From Spirometra erinaceieuropaei (taxonomy: Eukaryota > Platyhelminthes > Cestoda > Diphyllobothriidea > Diphyllobothriidae), in contig CACRXP010000048.1 in assembly GCA_902702965.1 (NCBI GenBank), positions 1,168,808 through 1,232,807 on the forward strand: a stretch of DNA of 64,000 nt. Reading direction: 5' to 3'. A program made the translations under genes and the position numbers. The notes under the pieces are model-generated. The model ran no database searches. It worked only from the letters and a program-made list of their open reading frames with translations, and had not been told where the DNA came from. Positions 12,636 through 24,900 of this stretch are shown here, in pieces; positions within the stretch are counted from its first letter, which is position 1; every line of letters starts with the position of its first letter.

Positions 12636-13253
12636 GACGAGAAAAGTGCCCGCACGATGAAGGTATATTTCGGATCCACACTATTGCCACGCACCTCATC
12701 AAAAAACTTGCATATCTTGTCGTGGCGGATGGAACTGATGAACTCGGTAAACCTTCCTACAACATCAAGCTCCACAGCAATGTGTCTGTTCACGACTGCA
12801 AGCCGCACTGGACCGCGATAGAAAGGCACTCCAGTGAATACTCCTGTAGTGCCTTGTGGCGTAACATTCCGCTGATACTGAATCAGGTAAATAGTTATTT
12901 TACGATGCAACGTAGATGTTAAATTGCTTGTCAACTTAGTCGAGAGTTTTCTAATATAATCCTGAAATCTACGTGATAATCTTCCTCCTGTTAAGGGAGG
13001 TTTAAAACATTTTGAGATAGCGGAGGTCCAATGTCGCTTTACGATGAAAGCTTCAAGCTGGAACACGGGGATGTGGGGCCCAAATGTTATAGGAATTTCG
13101 AACCTCCAGTGTCCCAACTTCATAATGACAATAAGTCAGTATCTGCATTGCTATGGAAGAAAGTTTCCTGCTCTGATGAATGCAAATGCAATAACGGAGG
13201 AGAAAGAGCTTATAGATTACGTGCTCCCGGAAAATGCATATTGTGCAACTTAG
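12636..13253 (+). CDS. Cysteine-rich protein family, copy A (last two exons)
   Basis: There are two exons: 12636-12886 (251 nt, acceptor CCTATAG, donor GTAAAT) and 13026-13253 (228 nt, acceptor GCGGAG, stop TAG). The first starts in phase 1 and reads REKCPHDEGIFRIHTIA, later CKPHW and CSALWRN. The second reads VQCRFTMKAS, later LQCPNF, and ends CAT. Copies B (43451-45105) and C (62172-63424) have identical exon lengths, phases and seven cysteines, so the structure is strongly supported. An AATAAA lies at about 13326. The 5' exon is not found nearby; the signal-peptide exon at 9672 is a possible start. Function is unknown. The cysteines suggest a secreted or surface protein. I considered cestode diagnostic-antigen families but cannot confirm a match. 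Confidence 0.75.
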
Positions 13254-13299
13254 TCTATTTTACCGACTCAAAGTTGTCCTGACTGGGCAACATATGCGC

Positions 13300-16200
13300 T
13301 ACAGTCTAAAATTCTGCTTTTTTGTTTGAATAAACTAAAAAAGCCGTTTTTTACACTTGACTTGTCAGTAGGTTAGGGTACATATCTGTCTTATCTGCCA
13401 GAGATGTCAACATAAAAGGAAATCGCCAATAATATGTATCAAGCGTTGTGCAAATGAGCATTAAAAGATGCGTAATAAGAAAACTTGACATTTTTTTCAT
13501 GGACCTCTGTTGGGAAGTTCTCGGATTCCCGTAGATGAAACACTACGACTGCCAACCTCTTGACTGGAGCCTTTGTGTCAAACCAATTATCCGTAAGCCC
13601 CAGGTTAACCCTTGGGTTGCCATGCCATAACAGCCATAGCATTCATTGTTTGTCGCCCATGAACATGCACCCCGTGCGGTATGACGAACGCCGTTAAATA
13701 AGGTTTAAATTTTATTGTCCTATTGGCCACGATCAGAATTAATATAAACCACTTGCAAACCACATAGCCTGAGTTTCTTTTTTTATTATGCAAAGTCGGA
13801 ATAGTTCGAAAAGGTCCGATATGGATCTTACAGGTTTTCAATGGAAGTAATAGGTTTCAGGATCTGCAAAACATATTTGATGGTGCGAAGTCATTGGCTC
13901 CTATAACTAATCGCTTATACAAATGGATATAGTCCAACAGCATATTTCGTAGAACGAGCAACGAATAATGACAAATTAAGAAAACAGTACAAAATATCGT
14001 GCCTTTCCAAAACGTTCTAAAAAATAGCAGCTCTTCAAAAATGGTTTGACACAAGATCGTTAATAACGCATTATATTTCAGGCATCTCAGGGCAGCGGGT
14101 GTTCCAGACAAAGGTTAACCGGCACATATTATGCAAATTCGATACGTTTGGACACGTCTCATGTAAAGTTACATATAATTGTAATCGGTTTAACTAAAAA
14201 AACTGAAATTCGCCATTTCATTGGACTACCGCGCTGCCACTAGCAACGGTGTTTCATATACACCGCATTTGGTTGTGGATACACATCGCTAAGAAGTGTG
14301 CCTTATCGATTTTCGTCGACCGCATCCTGCAGGCGAGTTTACGGTTTTGCAAAACACTGTAAGTGAGACTCTACAGTGTTCGGCTTTACCGAGACCATGC
14401 AGTTCTACAACAGTGGGGCCAGCAACAGACACCTCAGCCGTTCCGAACTTTGCGGAATATCTTCTGACCCTTGACGGTTCGTATAAATGTAACAATACAA
14501 GACATATTTAGACTGAAGGGCAACAACAAAGTTGCACACCCACGGCTAGGGTTAAATAAAGCGATAGCTGCACTCCACATTCCAGATAGGAGAGAATTTT
14601 GATTATGTTACTAGGTATGAGGCTTTTAGAGTCCAAACTAGCAGTTATGTCAATCATTAATCTATGTCAGACGATAAGTTTATTAATACTGAAATCCGGT
14701 ACTCGTTATTGCTGACATCATACAGCAAAGTTTGAAAACAACGACTACTTCTATGGCGATCCGAACATACGCGCTTTTTTCTTTCGGCAAACTTCGAAAT
14801 TAAAACTGAAATTTTATCACAGCAGTGTGCAACAGATATTTCTCATTGATGGCGTATGCAAAATATCTACAAGGATACCTAAATTCAACTGAAAACTGTT
14901 AAACCCAGGACCGCGTAATCGATCAATTTGGCGGCATTAAAAGGGTACAGTATTTTGACACACGCGCTTTCACATCTTACCGCAGGACGTAAATCAATGT
15001 AGCTACTTGGAATTCGCAACGATAAACCCAATATGTGCAGGTACATTTGAGGCACTTTGAAGGTTCAAACCTGAATTCAAAAGCGTTGCTACGATAGTGC
15101 CTAAAGTCTCGTCCTTATCAGACAGGCAAAAGGACTGCAAATTTGATTTTATGTGTGCGCGGACAGTGGATTTCTGTCTGTCAAAAATGAAGATGTCAAG
15201 TTTTGCCGTCAATTTACTCGAAAAGTCATGATGATAACTTACGCTTCTTTTCACACCTTTAAATGGTTTGCTTACTTTAATCACTCAATTCCAATGTGAA
15301 TTATAGAAAGTTAAATAGCTCAAAGGAGCATTTGATGACCCATACCGAAAATACCCGAAATTCAGCAGTATTCATCAATGTGCCTTTACCCGTTCTGTGT
15401 GATAAAAATGGGAGACTGGCTGTCATACCACCAATATTGATCTTTATTTAAAATTTAATGCTCATCGCACAATCACGCCCTGGCGTAATGTCGAACTGAA
15501 ACGAGTTCGTCCACACGTGTGGTCTAAAATTCAGACAAAACTATAATAAACAAAAACGTCAAAATCTAAATAGGAATAAACTGTCATGAAAAATACTTAT
15601 CTGCTGCGGTAGCTGACAATCTTGTTGTTCGAAAACCCCAAAAAGCAGGCGAATCAAAAACTCACCACAGCACCTAATCCTATTTTTCCTAGAACGGTAC
15701 CGTTGCCTCCGTTGTACATCGGTCTTCTGGAATACTATTTTTTCAAGTATCGTGTCCACGATTATATTAACAGAAAAAGCCGATACAACTGCCGAACTTG
15801 GCGTATGACCGGTTGAGATAGTACGGTTTATTATTATGGTCATTTGCCTTAGAGCAGGGATAATGACAGTTACCTCATTTAATCGAACTTGCGGTGACCT
15901 AGGACACAAATAATCACCTCTTAACGTGTATAATTCGGAAATCTTAGTATTCAAATAACTCGTGAAGGCATGCCAATGACACGAGTAAATGTCTTGTCTT
16001 GTTTTGGCGGGTTTAAATCTTATCTGACGTAGTTGATTTTATTTGAAAATAAATAATTTGGGATTTAAAGCCCAGAAGCTGCATTAACGTCTTTTATATG
16101 AACGTCAGCATTGGAACATTGTCTGAATAGCAAATGCATTAGACAAAATGTACGAGTGTCGTCAGTCTGCCAATGAGGTTAAACCAAAATAGTGATATAT

Positions 16201-16360
16201 TTAATTATGCTTACAGAGTAGCAATGTTAACTGATGCAATTAAAATTTTAGCATTTTACGTAAAATAAAACATAGGTAGGCAGTGAAAACTAACAAACAA
16301 AATTGCGCACACTCAGTAGTCGGCAGACCAGTATCAAGATCCCACAGATTTAGACAAAAT
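13300..16360. other. Intergenic, no supported gene
   Basis: Open frames of up to 131 codons (15559-15954, minus) show no motif and no paralogue. A 71-codon frame at 14296-14511 begins near a CCTGCAG acceptor-like site but lacks other support. The stretch holds nothing else I recognise. Confidence 0.4.
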
Positions 16361-16364
16361 TGTA

Positions 16365-16530
16365 TTACTGACAAAGACTATGGCGACTGAAATGGCCATT
16401 TCTGGCCTATCAGCCGTCGTCAGCCAGTCGTGCCTAACACTAAAATGTGTAAGACCTGGGGCTCGATCTCGTAGTTCGTTCGTCAGAAATCACGTGTCTA
16501 GAACCATCGGTGAGCGTCCCTTACCATCAG
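16365..16530 (-). repeat. SINE-like dispersed repeat
   Basis: The block with GGCCATTTCTGGCCTATCAG and the neighbouring AGCCGTCGTCAGCCAGTC matches, in reverse orientation, the repeat at 33605-33970. The word ATCGGTGAGCGTCCCTT occurs in both. The GGGGCTCGAT stretch is loosely like a tRNA B box, but no A box is clear, so a tRNA-derived SINE is only a suggestion. Confidence 0.45.
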
Positions 16531-16863
16531 CCTAATGAAAAACACTGACCACAGAAAGGGAATGAGCGCCCATGTTGCTAACATTTGCAGGTTCAATCCT
16601 GAGCAGAACTCGTTCTTTGAACGCTAAACGCTCAATAACAGTGAAACTATTAACAGAATACAGTTCTGAAATAGAAATCAGGAGATGGACCGTCGACAGA
16701 AAATGGATAGAGCCATCTCGCCACACTGGCCGATTTACGAAAGGTATTGCGCTCTCAGGGGCAGGTTTGCTGTGTAAATGAACGCTCTTGCCTAGCTCTC
16801 CCTGTAGGTTTTGTCACAGCAACCCCTGACCGTGCAGTAAATGCAGACATAAGGCGATCCTCT

Positions 16864-18956
16864 TCAGAACGGAAAGGACGAACGGGCGCTTGCAACGCTT
16901 GGAATATTATCTACAGAAAGTAATTTAAGAGCCCAATATTGTGACACCCGTAGTGTCAGCCATTGCATAAACTCAGATGCTAGACGCCAAGGGTTGGATT
17001 ATTTCGCACTGGCATTGTGTTCGGACGGAAATTAGTCTGGAAGTTCATTAAACATAGTCAATCCTTTGGACATTCCACTAAGCTTGACTAAATGCCCACA
17101 TATTCACGTAAATGAACGCCCAATTACGAAGATTATGGCAACTACTACTACTACTTTCATCTAAGTTAACTTCGATATGCTTATAGGCAGAATCCGTACC
17201 ATTTGGAGACAAAAGCATATACTTACCACTTTCATAGAATCACCCTCGAGCTCGCGGTCAACGTAGGTTATTTTATCTCCGGTGTCGACCTGTTTCAAAG
17301 TGTTTCCTTCCAACGTTATTATGGACTAAAAGAGAAGGATTTTACCATATTATTCTAAAGTAATTTGTTTTTAATTGATGTATGGCTGCTAACCTGGTAC
17401 ATTTCATAATCTCGACTTATGCATGGCCTACTTTATGCAGACGGAGACCACCGAATGTCAAAAATGGGGTTACAGTAAAAACGTTTCAGGAATGATTAAA
17501 AAATCGGAAGCCTATGCTCTACGTGGGTTTGAATTATAGTGAAATCAAGCTGACATACCACTTGTAAATTCTACAATATTCACAGTTGAATGAGCCGTGG
17601 CTTTTTAGAGAAAAATTATTTTATGCTGTTGCATGCTTGATAGCAATTATGATGATGGGGTGAGATTACAGTTGCCACCTGCAAACCAGCATAACAGCGG
17701 TGTTCTTTACAGCCTGTCGCAGTTCTAGACATACACTAGATGCGGATGCCCAACTAGCCTCCTCCCTTTATATGGCCAACCACAATGCACCGAGTTCAGT
17801 TTCCATATAGGCAATCTTTTTTACGATGTCGAACTGCACCATGGTCTTCCGCGCCACCAATAGTATGAACTACAAGTAGAGCATTCGTTTGTCTAACTTT
17901 AAAACCTTCTCTAATAAATCGTTAGTAGGTTTGCAACTTACTGAATTTCTTGGACTTTGGCGAAATATTGTCAATTTCACCTTAGTCGAATCAATAGGTA
18001 TCCTAGTTTGAATCGTAGAGGTCATCCGGTAATTAGTAGCAAACAACTAGGTAGATAGATGCCGTACTTTATTAGCAAAAACAGACACGCGACTTTATTC
18101 AAAGCGTGTTAGCATGCATTGTTTAAAGAAAGTCTAATTTACTTTTATAATGGATACATTTAGGCATGGGCTTGAAAAGTAGCTTCATAAAATTTATGCC
18201 GTTTGCACCTGTAAAAACTGATTTTAAAGAGAGTTATGCGACGATGATAGTCTTACAATAAGGTCCCAATCCAGATAACTAATAAAATCCATATTTATTA
18301 TCTGTGTCATTGACTTTTCAAAAACAGCACATAATCGTGATGCCGAAAGCCTTTGTTAAGCATTTTGAAGTGGGAAAAAACATCGCAGTTCCATTAACTT
18401 AAGGTAAAATTGCCTTCGACAAGGACATGAAAGCACCCTTTCACAAAAATAGTCAACCTAACTCGACAGTAACCTGGACGATCGGAACAACCAAACCAGA
18501 CTCACAATGTTTCTCTACGACCGCCACTTTTTTGTACATCATTCAAAACTCCATTGCAGTCGATCAACACATCAATAAAAAACATCCGATATCATATGCC
18601 TATCACCTCCATCGATGGTGCATCATGACACATAAAGTCGCAGTCTCACACGCGCAAATGCTGAAATTAAGTCTTTAGAGAGCTCCTATTTCACTGCATG
18701 GAATTAGTCTTACCTTTACATGTCGGCCATCCATCGTGGTCAAGTCAAACTCTTCATTCAACTTGAAGACAAACTCGTGCGTCTTGAACGTGCTGCTCAT
18801 CTTCAGACTGTATCCGTCACCCGCAGGCGCGATTATCATTGTCGGCTTGAGGGTCTTGGCCGCCGTCCTCTGAGCCAGATTGAAACCCAGTCGCTGGGCG
18901 ATTTCGTCGAATCCCTCACTGTCGGTTAACTTCCAGCTTCCGCAGAAGGCGTCCAT
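16864..18956 (-). CDS. Fatty-acid-binding protein (FABP), split gene
   Basis: This is a cytosolic lipid-binding protein of the FABP/CRABP family, a beta-barrel that carries fatty acids; tapeworms take these up from the host. Exon 1 (18956-18714, 81 codons) starts MDAFCGSWKLTDSEGFDEI, a close match to the family N-terminal signature, and ends DGRHVK before a GTAAGA donor. Exon 2 (17325-17227, 33 codons) begins after CTTTTAG, reads SIITLEGNTLKQVDTGDK to EGDSMKV, and ends at GTAAGT. The introns sit where vertebrate FABP introns 2 and 3 lie; intron 1 is absent. A short last exon is expected. The best candidate, 16910-16864 after TTTCTGTAG, is placed by paralogy with 40029-40076, but reads one base out of frame with that paralogue. 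The 114 readable codons have no lesion. Function of the 3' end is uncertain. Confidence 0.85.
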
Positions 18957-19025
18957 GTTAGTTAACGGTTATGGCAAGATGTAGAGACTGTGCGGCGTCT
19001 GGTGCATTTGACATAAGTCGTATAA

Positions 19026-19033
19026 TTTATATA
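19026..19033 (-). promoter_or_regulatory. FABP TATA box
   Basis: The minus strand reads TATATAAA about 70 bp upstream of the FABP start codon, leaving room for a transcript start near 19000 and a short 5' UTR. The site is kept in the two other promoter copies, at 19708-19717 and about 35821-35831, although those copies no longer drive intact genes. Confidence 0.65.
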
Positions 19034-19038
19034 CTTAA

Positions 19039-19069
19039 ATGCCGCCTGATGACATTGGTTAGGCGGCAT
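19039..19069. promoter_or_regulatory. Inverted-repeat element beside the FABP TATA box
   Basis: ATGCCGCCT and AGGCGGCAT form a 9-bp perfect inverted repeat around a 13-base loop, directly upstream of the TATA box. The same architecture is found at 19720-19749 and 35788-35817. In those two copies the loop contains CCAAGGTCA (either strand), the extended half-site bound by FTZ-F1/ERR-type nuclear receptors; here it reads CCAATGTCA. Binding is inference from motif resemblance. Confidence 0.45.
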
Positions 19070-19149
19070 ATTCGCGGAGCAAGAGTGCGTTAAAACTCCC
19101 CCACTCCCCTCCCCCTAGCGAACTGCCGTGAGATTGGTAGTTTTAACAG

Positions 19150-19590
19150 CCTGTCGCAGTTCAGGCGGCCATTCAAAGTGCACAACAATGCTAATCTATT
19201 GAAACGAACTTACCAGTACCGTGCAGCGCACTGTTTGCATGGCGGCGTAAGAGGCCGGGAGCAGTGCATAGGACATACGCCGGGCTCAAGGTATGCGGTC
19301 ACTACCAATCCTAGCGCTTTGAACACGCATTAAGGCGACATTTTAGCCGTCGGAGTCCGCCCGCCCTAACAAATTCATTTTCTTCTCTTGTTAGTTGGGG
19401 GTTGCTACGGAAGACCTAGACTTTCCAGTACTGCTTCAGATTTCGATACGGCCAAATGAAAAACGGATAACACATGCAGTGTTGTATAATTTTGGAATGC
19501 TCGCACACTGGGCAAAAATTAATTTCGACACTAAAGTTCGCACTCAGTAAACGAGGAGTATCAATGTTGGTCTAAGAGCAGTGTCATTGA
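19150..19590. repeat. FABP upstream unit, tandem copy 1
   Basis: Matches 20140-20600 in the same orientation at high identity, for example GGCGACATTTTAGCCGTCGG in both. A third, much more diverged copy is at about 21570-21930. The unit lies upstream of each FABP exon-1 copy, so promoter plus exon 1 was duplicated in tandem before the larger inversion. Confidence 0.7.
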
Positions 19591-19639
19591 AATCCTCACC
19601 GTCCGTCAGCTTCCAGCTTCCGCAGACGGCGTCCAGGTT
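19590..19639 (-). pseudogene. FABP exon-1 fragment, tandem copy 2
   Basis: About fifteen codons homologous to the FABP start (DAVCGSWKLTDG) remain. The initiator is CTG (19636-19634) instead of ATG, and homology stops at about 19590, where it runs into the tandem upstream unit. No downstream exon is attached. The same CTG replaces the start codon in the inverted pseudogene at 35901, which ties the two together. Confidence 0.75.
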
Positions 19640-19707
19640 GGATAGTGGTTATTACTAGAGGTAGAGACTGTGTGGCGTTTGGCGCACACCGCGAATGTCT
19701 TACAAAA

Positions 19708-19749
19708 TTATATACTAAGATGCCGCCTTCTGACCTTGGTGAGGCGGCA
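19708..19749 (-). promoter_or_regulatory. Duplicate FABP core promoter
   Basis: A TATATAA box and a TGCCGCCT...AGGCGGCA inverted repeat, with TGACCTTGG in the loop, stand upstream of the broken exon-1 copy at 19639. Spacing to the lost start codon is like that of the intact gene. Confidence 0.45.
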
Positions 19750-20139
19750 AATTACGCGGAGCTATAGTGCATTCGCCCTCCCCGCTCACCGAAATTCTAT
19801 GAGAACGGAATAACGCATGTTTAATGTGTTGAAATAGGACGAAGTGGGATATTTCGATATTCCTCAGCAACCACCCGGATTAAACCTGTTTTGATTGGGT
19901 TCATGTCTCAGGCAGCAGTACTGAGGTTGTTGGACACATGTGCGCGTGCGACTTCATGGTGTATTTCATCGTCCATGTTGACATGCATCACTTTGTCCGC
20001 TCAATGAGCGCTAGCAGTTTTCAGGTCACTGATTGCACCTCCAATTCCGAACTATAAAAATTATAGATTAATTACTTTTAAGTTCCGGTTACCGGTTTCT
20101 TGTTATGGAGAAAAATTACAGACAGACGGTCGCAGTTCT

Positions 20140-20600
20140 GAGTCATACGTTGGACATCCCCCTGCCTCCCCGTCAATTTGGTCATTAAAAGTGCAAAACA
20201 ATGTTAATCTTTTGTAAGGCAACTACCGGTACCGTGCGGTACACTCTCTGCATTGCGGCATAAGCGGCCGAAAGTAGTGCAAAGGACATACGCCGGGCTC
20301 AAGGTATGCGGTCACTGCCAATCCTATCGCTGTGAACACGCATTAAGGCGACATTTTAGCCGTCGGAGTCCGCCCGCCCTAACAAATTCATTTCCTTCTC
20401 TTGTTAGTTGGGAGTGGCTACGGAGGGCCTAGACTTTCCAGTACTGCTTCAGATGTCGATACGGCCAAAGGAAAAACGGATAACACATGCAGTGTTGTAT
20501 AATTTTGGAAAGCTCTCACACTGGGCAAAAATTAATTTCGACAATAAAGCTCGCAATCAGTAAACGAGAAGCATCAATTTTGGTCGAAGAGCAGTGTCAT
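20140..20600. repeat. FABP upstream unit, tandem copy 2
   Basis: Direct repeat of 19150-19590. It includes GTACCGGTACCG-like words, the GTCGGAGTCCGCCCGCCCTA block and the TAACACATGCAGTGTTGT stretch. Its inverted counterpart is at about 34950-35400. Confidence 0.7.
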
Positions 20601-21569
20601 TGAAGATGAAAACATGAGTTGAGGTTTTAAGCTGGGATTTGACATCAATCGTCTAACTCATGTGTCTAAAACTGCACTTAATACTTATCAAAAACAGGCT
20701 TGGTTTAGCGGCTATTACGCGTTAGTTTGGCACCCGGACATACATTTATGCCCCCACCCCTTTCTTTTTCCATTCAGAGTGCACAAAAGTGTTGATCTTT
20801 CAGAGCAGGCGTGTCCGTAAAGTGCAAAATATCGCCGCATCTTAGCATCAAGGGTTGGCAGTAGCGACAAGGATAATGCATGCGGTCACCGATTAGAGTA
20901 TTACAATAAGAATGCATTGGTGGCGCACGCTAATATATCTCTCTGGAACGCGCAGTCCTTCTTGTACTCTCTCAATTACATATTGTTTACATTTATGCCA
21001 AATTGCCCTTCTTCCTTGCATATTTTAAGGACTGTTTGTGATGTCCACTTAATGGTTTTTTGAATGCGGAACCGATAAAAAATGTATGATTTTGAACCAC
21101 TGTATGCAAATGCGATGGCAACTCGAATTTAAATATGTTTGTGAATTATTACACACTTTGAAGCTAAAAGAGACCCTTTTCGACAAAATTTTAAAGTGAC
21201 CTAATGTGCTACCGAATGACTACAAGACAGAATGCCCGCATGCGTGTTAAGAGTTGTAGCGCATCAAGCCCCAGCGGGCAAAGGAGTACATTTGACAGGT
21301 GCGATTGTTACAAGCGGCCCGTATATAGTTCATGTAAATGTCGGCATCCAGGAGTGGTGGTGAACTGGTAACATAATTCAGTCAATATTACTACTCCCGC
21401 TGACATGACTCTGCCCAATCGAATGCTCGATTAAGTACTTCGGTTCACATTTCCTGAGATGTAAAAGTAACTGTAGGTAAAGTTAAGACGTACAATATGT
21501 TTGTAATCGTCTCTGTTGGAATTGACCGTAAAAAAGTTCGTATTTGGTAAATTCCTACATGCAGTATGT

Positions 21570-21930
21570 TATTGCTGTCAAAGACTGCCGTCACTGCCAA
21601 GCTTATCTCTGTGAGTGCTCATCAAGGAGACCTGTTGGCCGTCGATTTTATGAAATATTTCTGCCCGAATTAGCGGTCGAAGCCAGTAGAGCAAATTAAC
21701 TTTCTTCTTTCCCTTTAGTCAAACGGGGCTTCGGAACGGTTAAATTTTCGAGTACTGCTTTAGATGTCGAATACAGCTAATAAAGCGTCGGATAACGATT
21801 GCAATGTTGTATAATTCTGAAATGCTTCGCATGGCCAAAAAAGAATTGGCCTGCTTAATGCGCAAAACTTAGCCTCGATAGTATAGTTCGCATTCGGTAA
21901 ACAAGGAGCACCAATGCTGGTCGATGAATG
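21570..21930. repeat. FABP upstream unit, diverged third copy
   Basis: Scattered but ordered matches to the two tandem units: CACTGCCAAGCTTATCTCTGTGAG, AGTACTGCTTTAGATGTCGA and AATGTTGTATAATTCTGAAATGC. It is much older than the other two and lies just outside the inverted arm. Confidence 0.5.
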
Positions 21931-21934
21931 AGAA

Positions 21935-24900
21935 CAAGAACAAGTGTTTGCCCTTTAAACTGGGGTTCGACATCAATCGACAAAATCATGTGTCTAAACT
22001 CGCACGTAATAAATATCTTGAACCGGCTTTTAGTATATCGTTTACTACGTTCTAGCATAGTCAACAACAGCATAAGCTGTGGATCTTATGTTCGTATTTT
22101 GTAACTTTCATAAATGCCAAGGAAATATCCGGGTCTAATGGGTACTGTTGAAACAATCGTGAAAACGGTGGAAATAATTTTAATTTTGCCATGTAAGTCA
22201 AATAAGCGGATAAAGTTAAATGGAGTTTCATTACTTTCCACGAAATCGTCATGCCGAATCAGGTCCTGTATACAGATATCAGTGTTTTAGACAGTATTAA
22301 ATCGAAGTATTAAATCGAAGGCCTTAGCGTTCTGAGACTATCCGTCGTGTTTGTATGTGACCAGGCTTGGATAATGGAGTTTGCAGACGGTTACTTCAGT
22401 GATAGTGGATCTCTTCGAGTCAGCCCGAAAGTTAAAGAAAATATAAGGAGCTCTGTGACGGACATTTCTTAGGCATTAATGTTATTTTTCAATATTATTT
22501 TGGCATTCATTTGTCAACCCAAAGCAGTAGAACGTTATTAGTAAATTCTGAACTCCAAAACTGATCGCACACTAATATCCAGACAATGCCCGATCGCCCT
22601 ATATTTTATGCATTTTCTTCAAGATGCATACATATAGAAATTGCTTAGGGACAAAAAACTTTCGGATATATTTTTTGTAAATACTGTCATTTTTGGAAAG
22701 GCTATTTATAGAGACGGGAGAGGCTGCTCGAATGGACGAGCTATTTAACTTTAACAGACTTCATGAAAACTGAAATGCGGTAGATGTACTATCTCATAAA
22801 AAGTTGACTTTGGAAAGTGATTTAGATCCTTAAAGATGATTTACACACGATTGTTATGGTAATTATCCTGTAGTATAACCACATTGTATTCTAATCCCTC
22901 CAGGATATCGGCTTTTAAAGAAACTTGTTTTTGGTTGCCAGTAAATTTAAACCTTTGTAAAAAAATTCCTTTTTCGGCGTTATTAAATTTCCCCGGTGAA
23001 TTTCAATGTCCCGACAAATTCAGTTATCTTAAACGCAAAAGACACACAAAAATATTCTCTCCTGCGTTCATTTGGATATCATTATCTGGGAGCTGTATGC
23101 TCGCATCCAGCCTCGATATTGCATCGGCAGTTCTTCAACGAGGATGGGTTCGTGTGAGACTGTAAAGGCTGAGGAGGGGTGTCCTTGCTGGGGACGAGAT
23201 CGGGGGATGTTAAACAAAGTCAAAAATGTACTGGAATCGCTCATCCCAGAACCTGACATTCGACATTTTGTGACCAGTAGTCTCCGTGCACTGCTTAAAC
23301 GGCACTACTCAGGGCCGATAGTTTGCCCCTAACACCACGGATAGTGTGGTAGATTTTTGAGTGTGCCTGGGGAGGGAGTTGGTTCATGGGATTTTTTTTT
23401 ACAAAGCGTCCAAGCTGGAATTAGGACATTGGACAGGCAACAGATATTTGCAGGGGCGTTCGCAAGTTTCGACATTCAACACCAAAGGATTGCTACCACC
23501 TACTAGGTTCAGCTCATACATCAAGGTTGTGAAACGCGTCGGATCCCGCAGACGCCTTGGGGCTTGAAATGGACATTGCATGAGTTTACTTCATGGCGGC
23601 ATATGGGCAGTTTACCAAGAGAAGCTCGGACTGTTGAATCGGTGTTGTTTCCAGCGCTTTGACTGAAGAATCTAGTAAAACCGCGACGGTAAGAAGTTGA
23701 CTCACTTAGCGGCGGTTAACGATCGCCATGTTAGAATGGCATTGGTTGACCATGTTTTATAAGGCAGCCGGTGCGTCCGACCTCAACAAGCTGTCATTTC
23801 CGGTTTGTAACTGGCTATTCGCCAGAAACGAGAGGCCGCTCATGTCTGCAGCTTACAGCCGCCGAAGGTCGTTCCCCTATCCGCCAGCGGTAAACGCACC
23901 AAATTGCCAGCAGCTAGGCTAACGGGTTAAGGATTCCTCCGGTGGCGGATTCATGTGAGAGGTGTCACAGTGTCAATAGTGAAAAATGAAACGTTGTTGT
24001 ACGCTGAAAGAGCATGGTTCCTATTATTTTGTTGATTACCGTCTGCGCGCGTTCGATTACTTTCATCGGCAGTTTCCCATAGTAGGTTGTGATAATACCT
24101 GCGGAGGCTGGCTAACACAGTATATCGATGCAACCCTATCCAATGTTACTATCGGGACATAATCCAGGATTAATCACGTCAGGATCTCAAGGATAGTTTA
24201 GCGTCACTGCACGAAATTCTCTTCTTAGGTGGGATCATGCCTAAACATTTGCTGATCACCAGCATACAGATCGTGCAAGCCTAGTGCTGTTCGACTCCTG
24301 AGACAGCCTTTTGCGTGGCATTTTGAAAACACTACTCTTGAATGACTTGTGATCACGCCCAAACTTTCATTACGTATTTAGATCCATTTTTGTCCACTTT
24401 AAGGTTTCCCTCAAAGATGTTAGTTAATGTTTACCGTAAAGGCCGGAAACAGCTGCCTGGATTAGGACTCACGATTCGCTTATTATTTTTGTGAAAAGGT
24501 TTGAGGTTTTCGCTACATTTGTTAGTCCCAACGTTCTTATTTAGTTTCCCAGGCTCTTTGAAAGTGCATTCCACATGGTAGTACATGTTTCAGGTATCCG
24601 TTTTCTTTGGATATGAGGATTGCTGCAGGAATTACAATTGTAAACTTTCTTTTTGTCCCCCTACAAGCAAACTGACACAAACCCTCGCGTATGTTTAAGC
24701 GAGAACACATTAGATGATATTGAATTTACGCAAAATATATTTATCGAAAACTATTAATTCTATATTATTGTTCTTTTCTGGGCAAAGCATTCCATCATAG
24801 TTTAAGCATTTTGCAATGAACTCAACTATACACCATCAGCCAATAGTGAGAGAGGGAAAGTTCCGGTAAACTGAAACGTTTTTCGGTTTTGACGCCCTCA

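Larger units (their letters stand above)
17100..21560 (+). repeat. Inverted segmental duplication, left arm
   Basis: Read backwards, this arm matches 33975-37850 piece by piece: the FABP exons and intron, the promoter, the block with GTACCGTGCGGTACACTCTC (20220s) and the outer segment with TTTGTAATCGTCTCTGTTGG (21498). Some parts have been lost or altered in one arm. The spacer is about 12.4 kb. This is the arm whose FABP gene still has open exons. Confidence 0.75.

Noticed and set aside
12608..13123. 171-codon ORF on the minus strand
   Set aside because: It lies antisense to the two copy A exons and their intron. The plus-strand exons have conserved splice sites and paralogues, so this frame is a shadow.
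17135..17215. Sequence just after FABP exon 2 with repeated AGT codons, first considered as the last FABP exon
   Set aside because: It lacks a good acceptor and an FABP-like C-terminus, and the same sequence occurs in all copies as intron; a better terminal-exon candidate lies further downstream.
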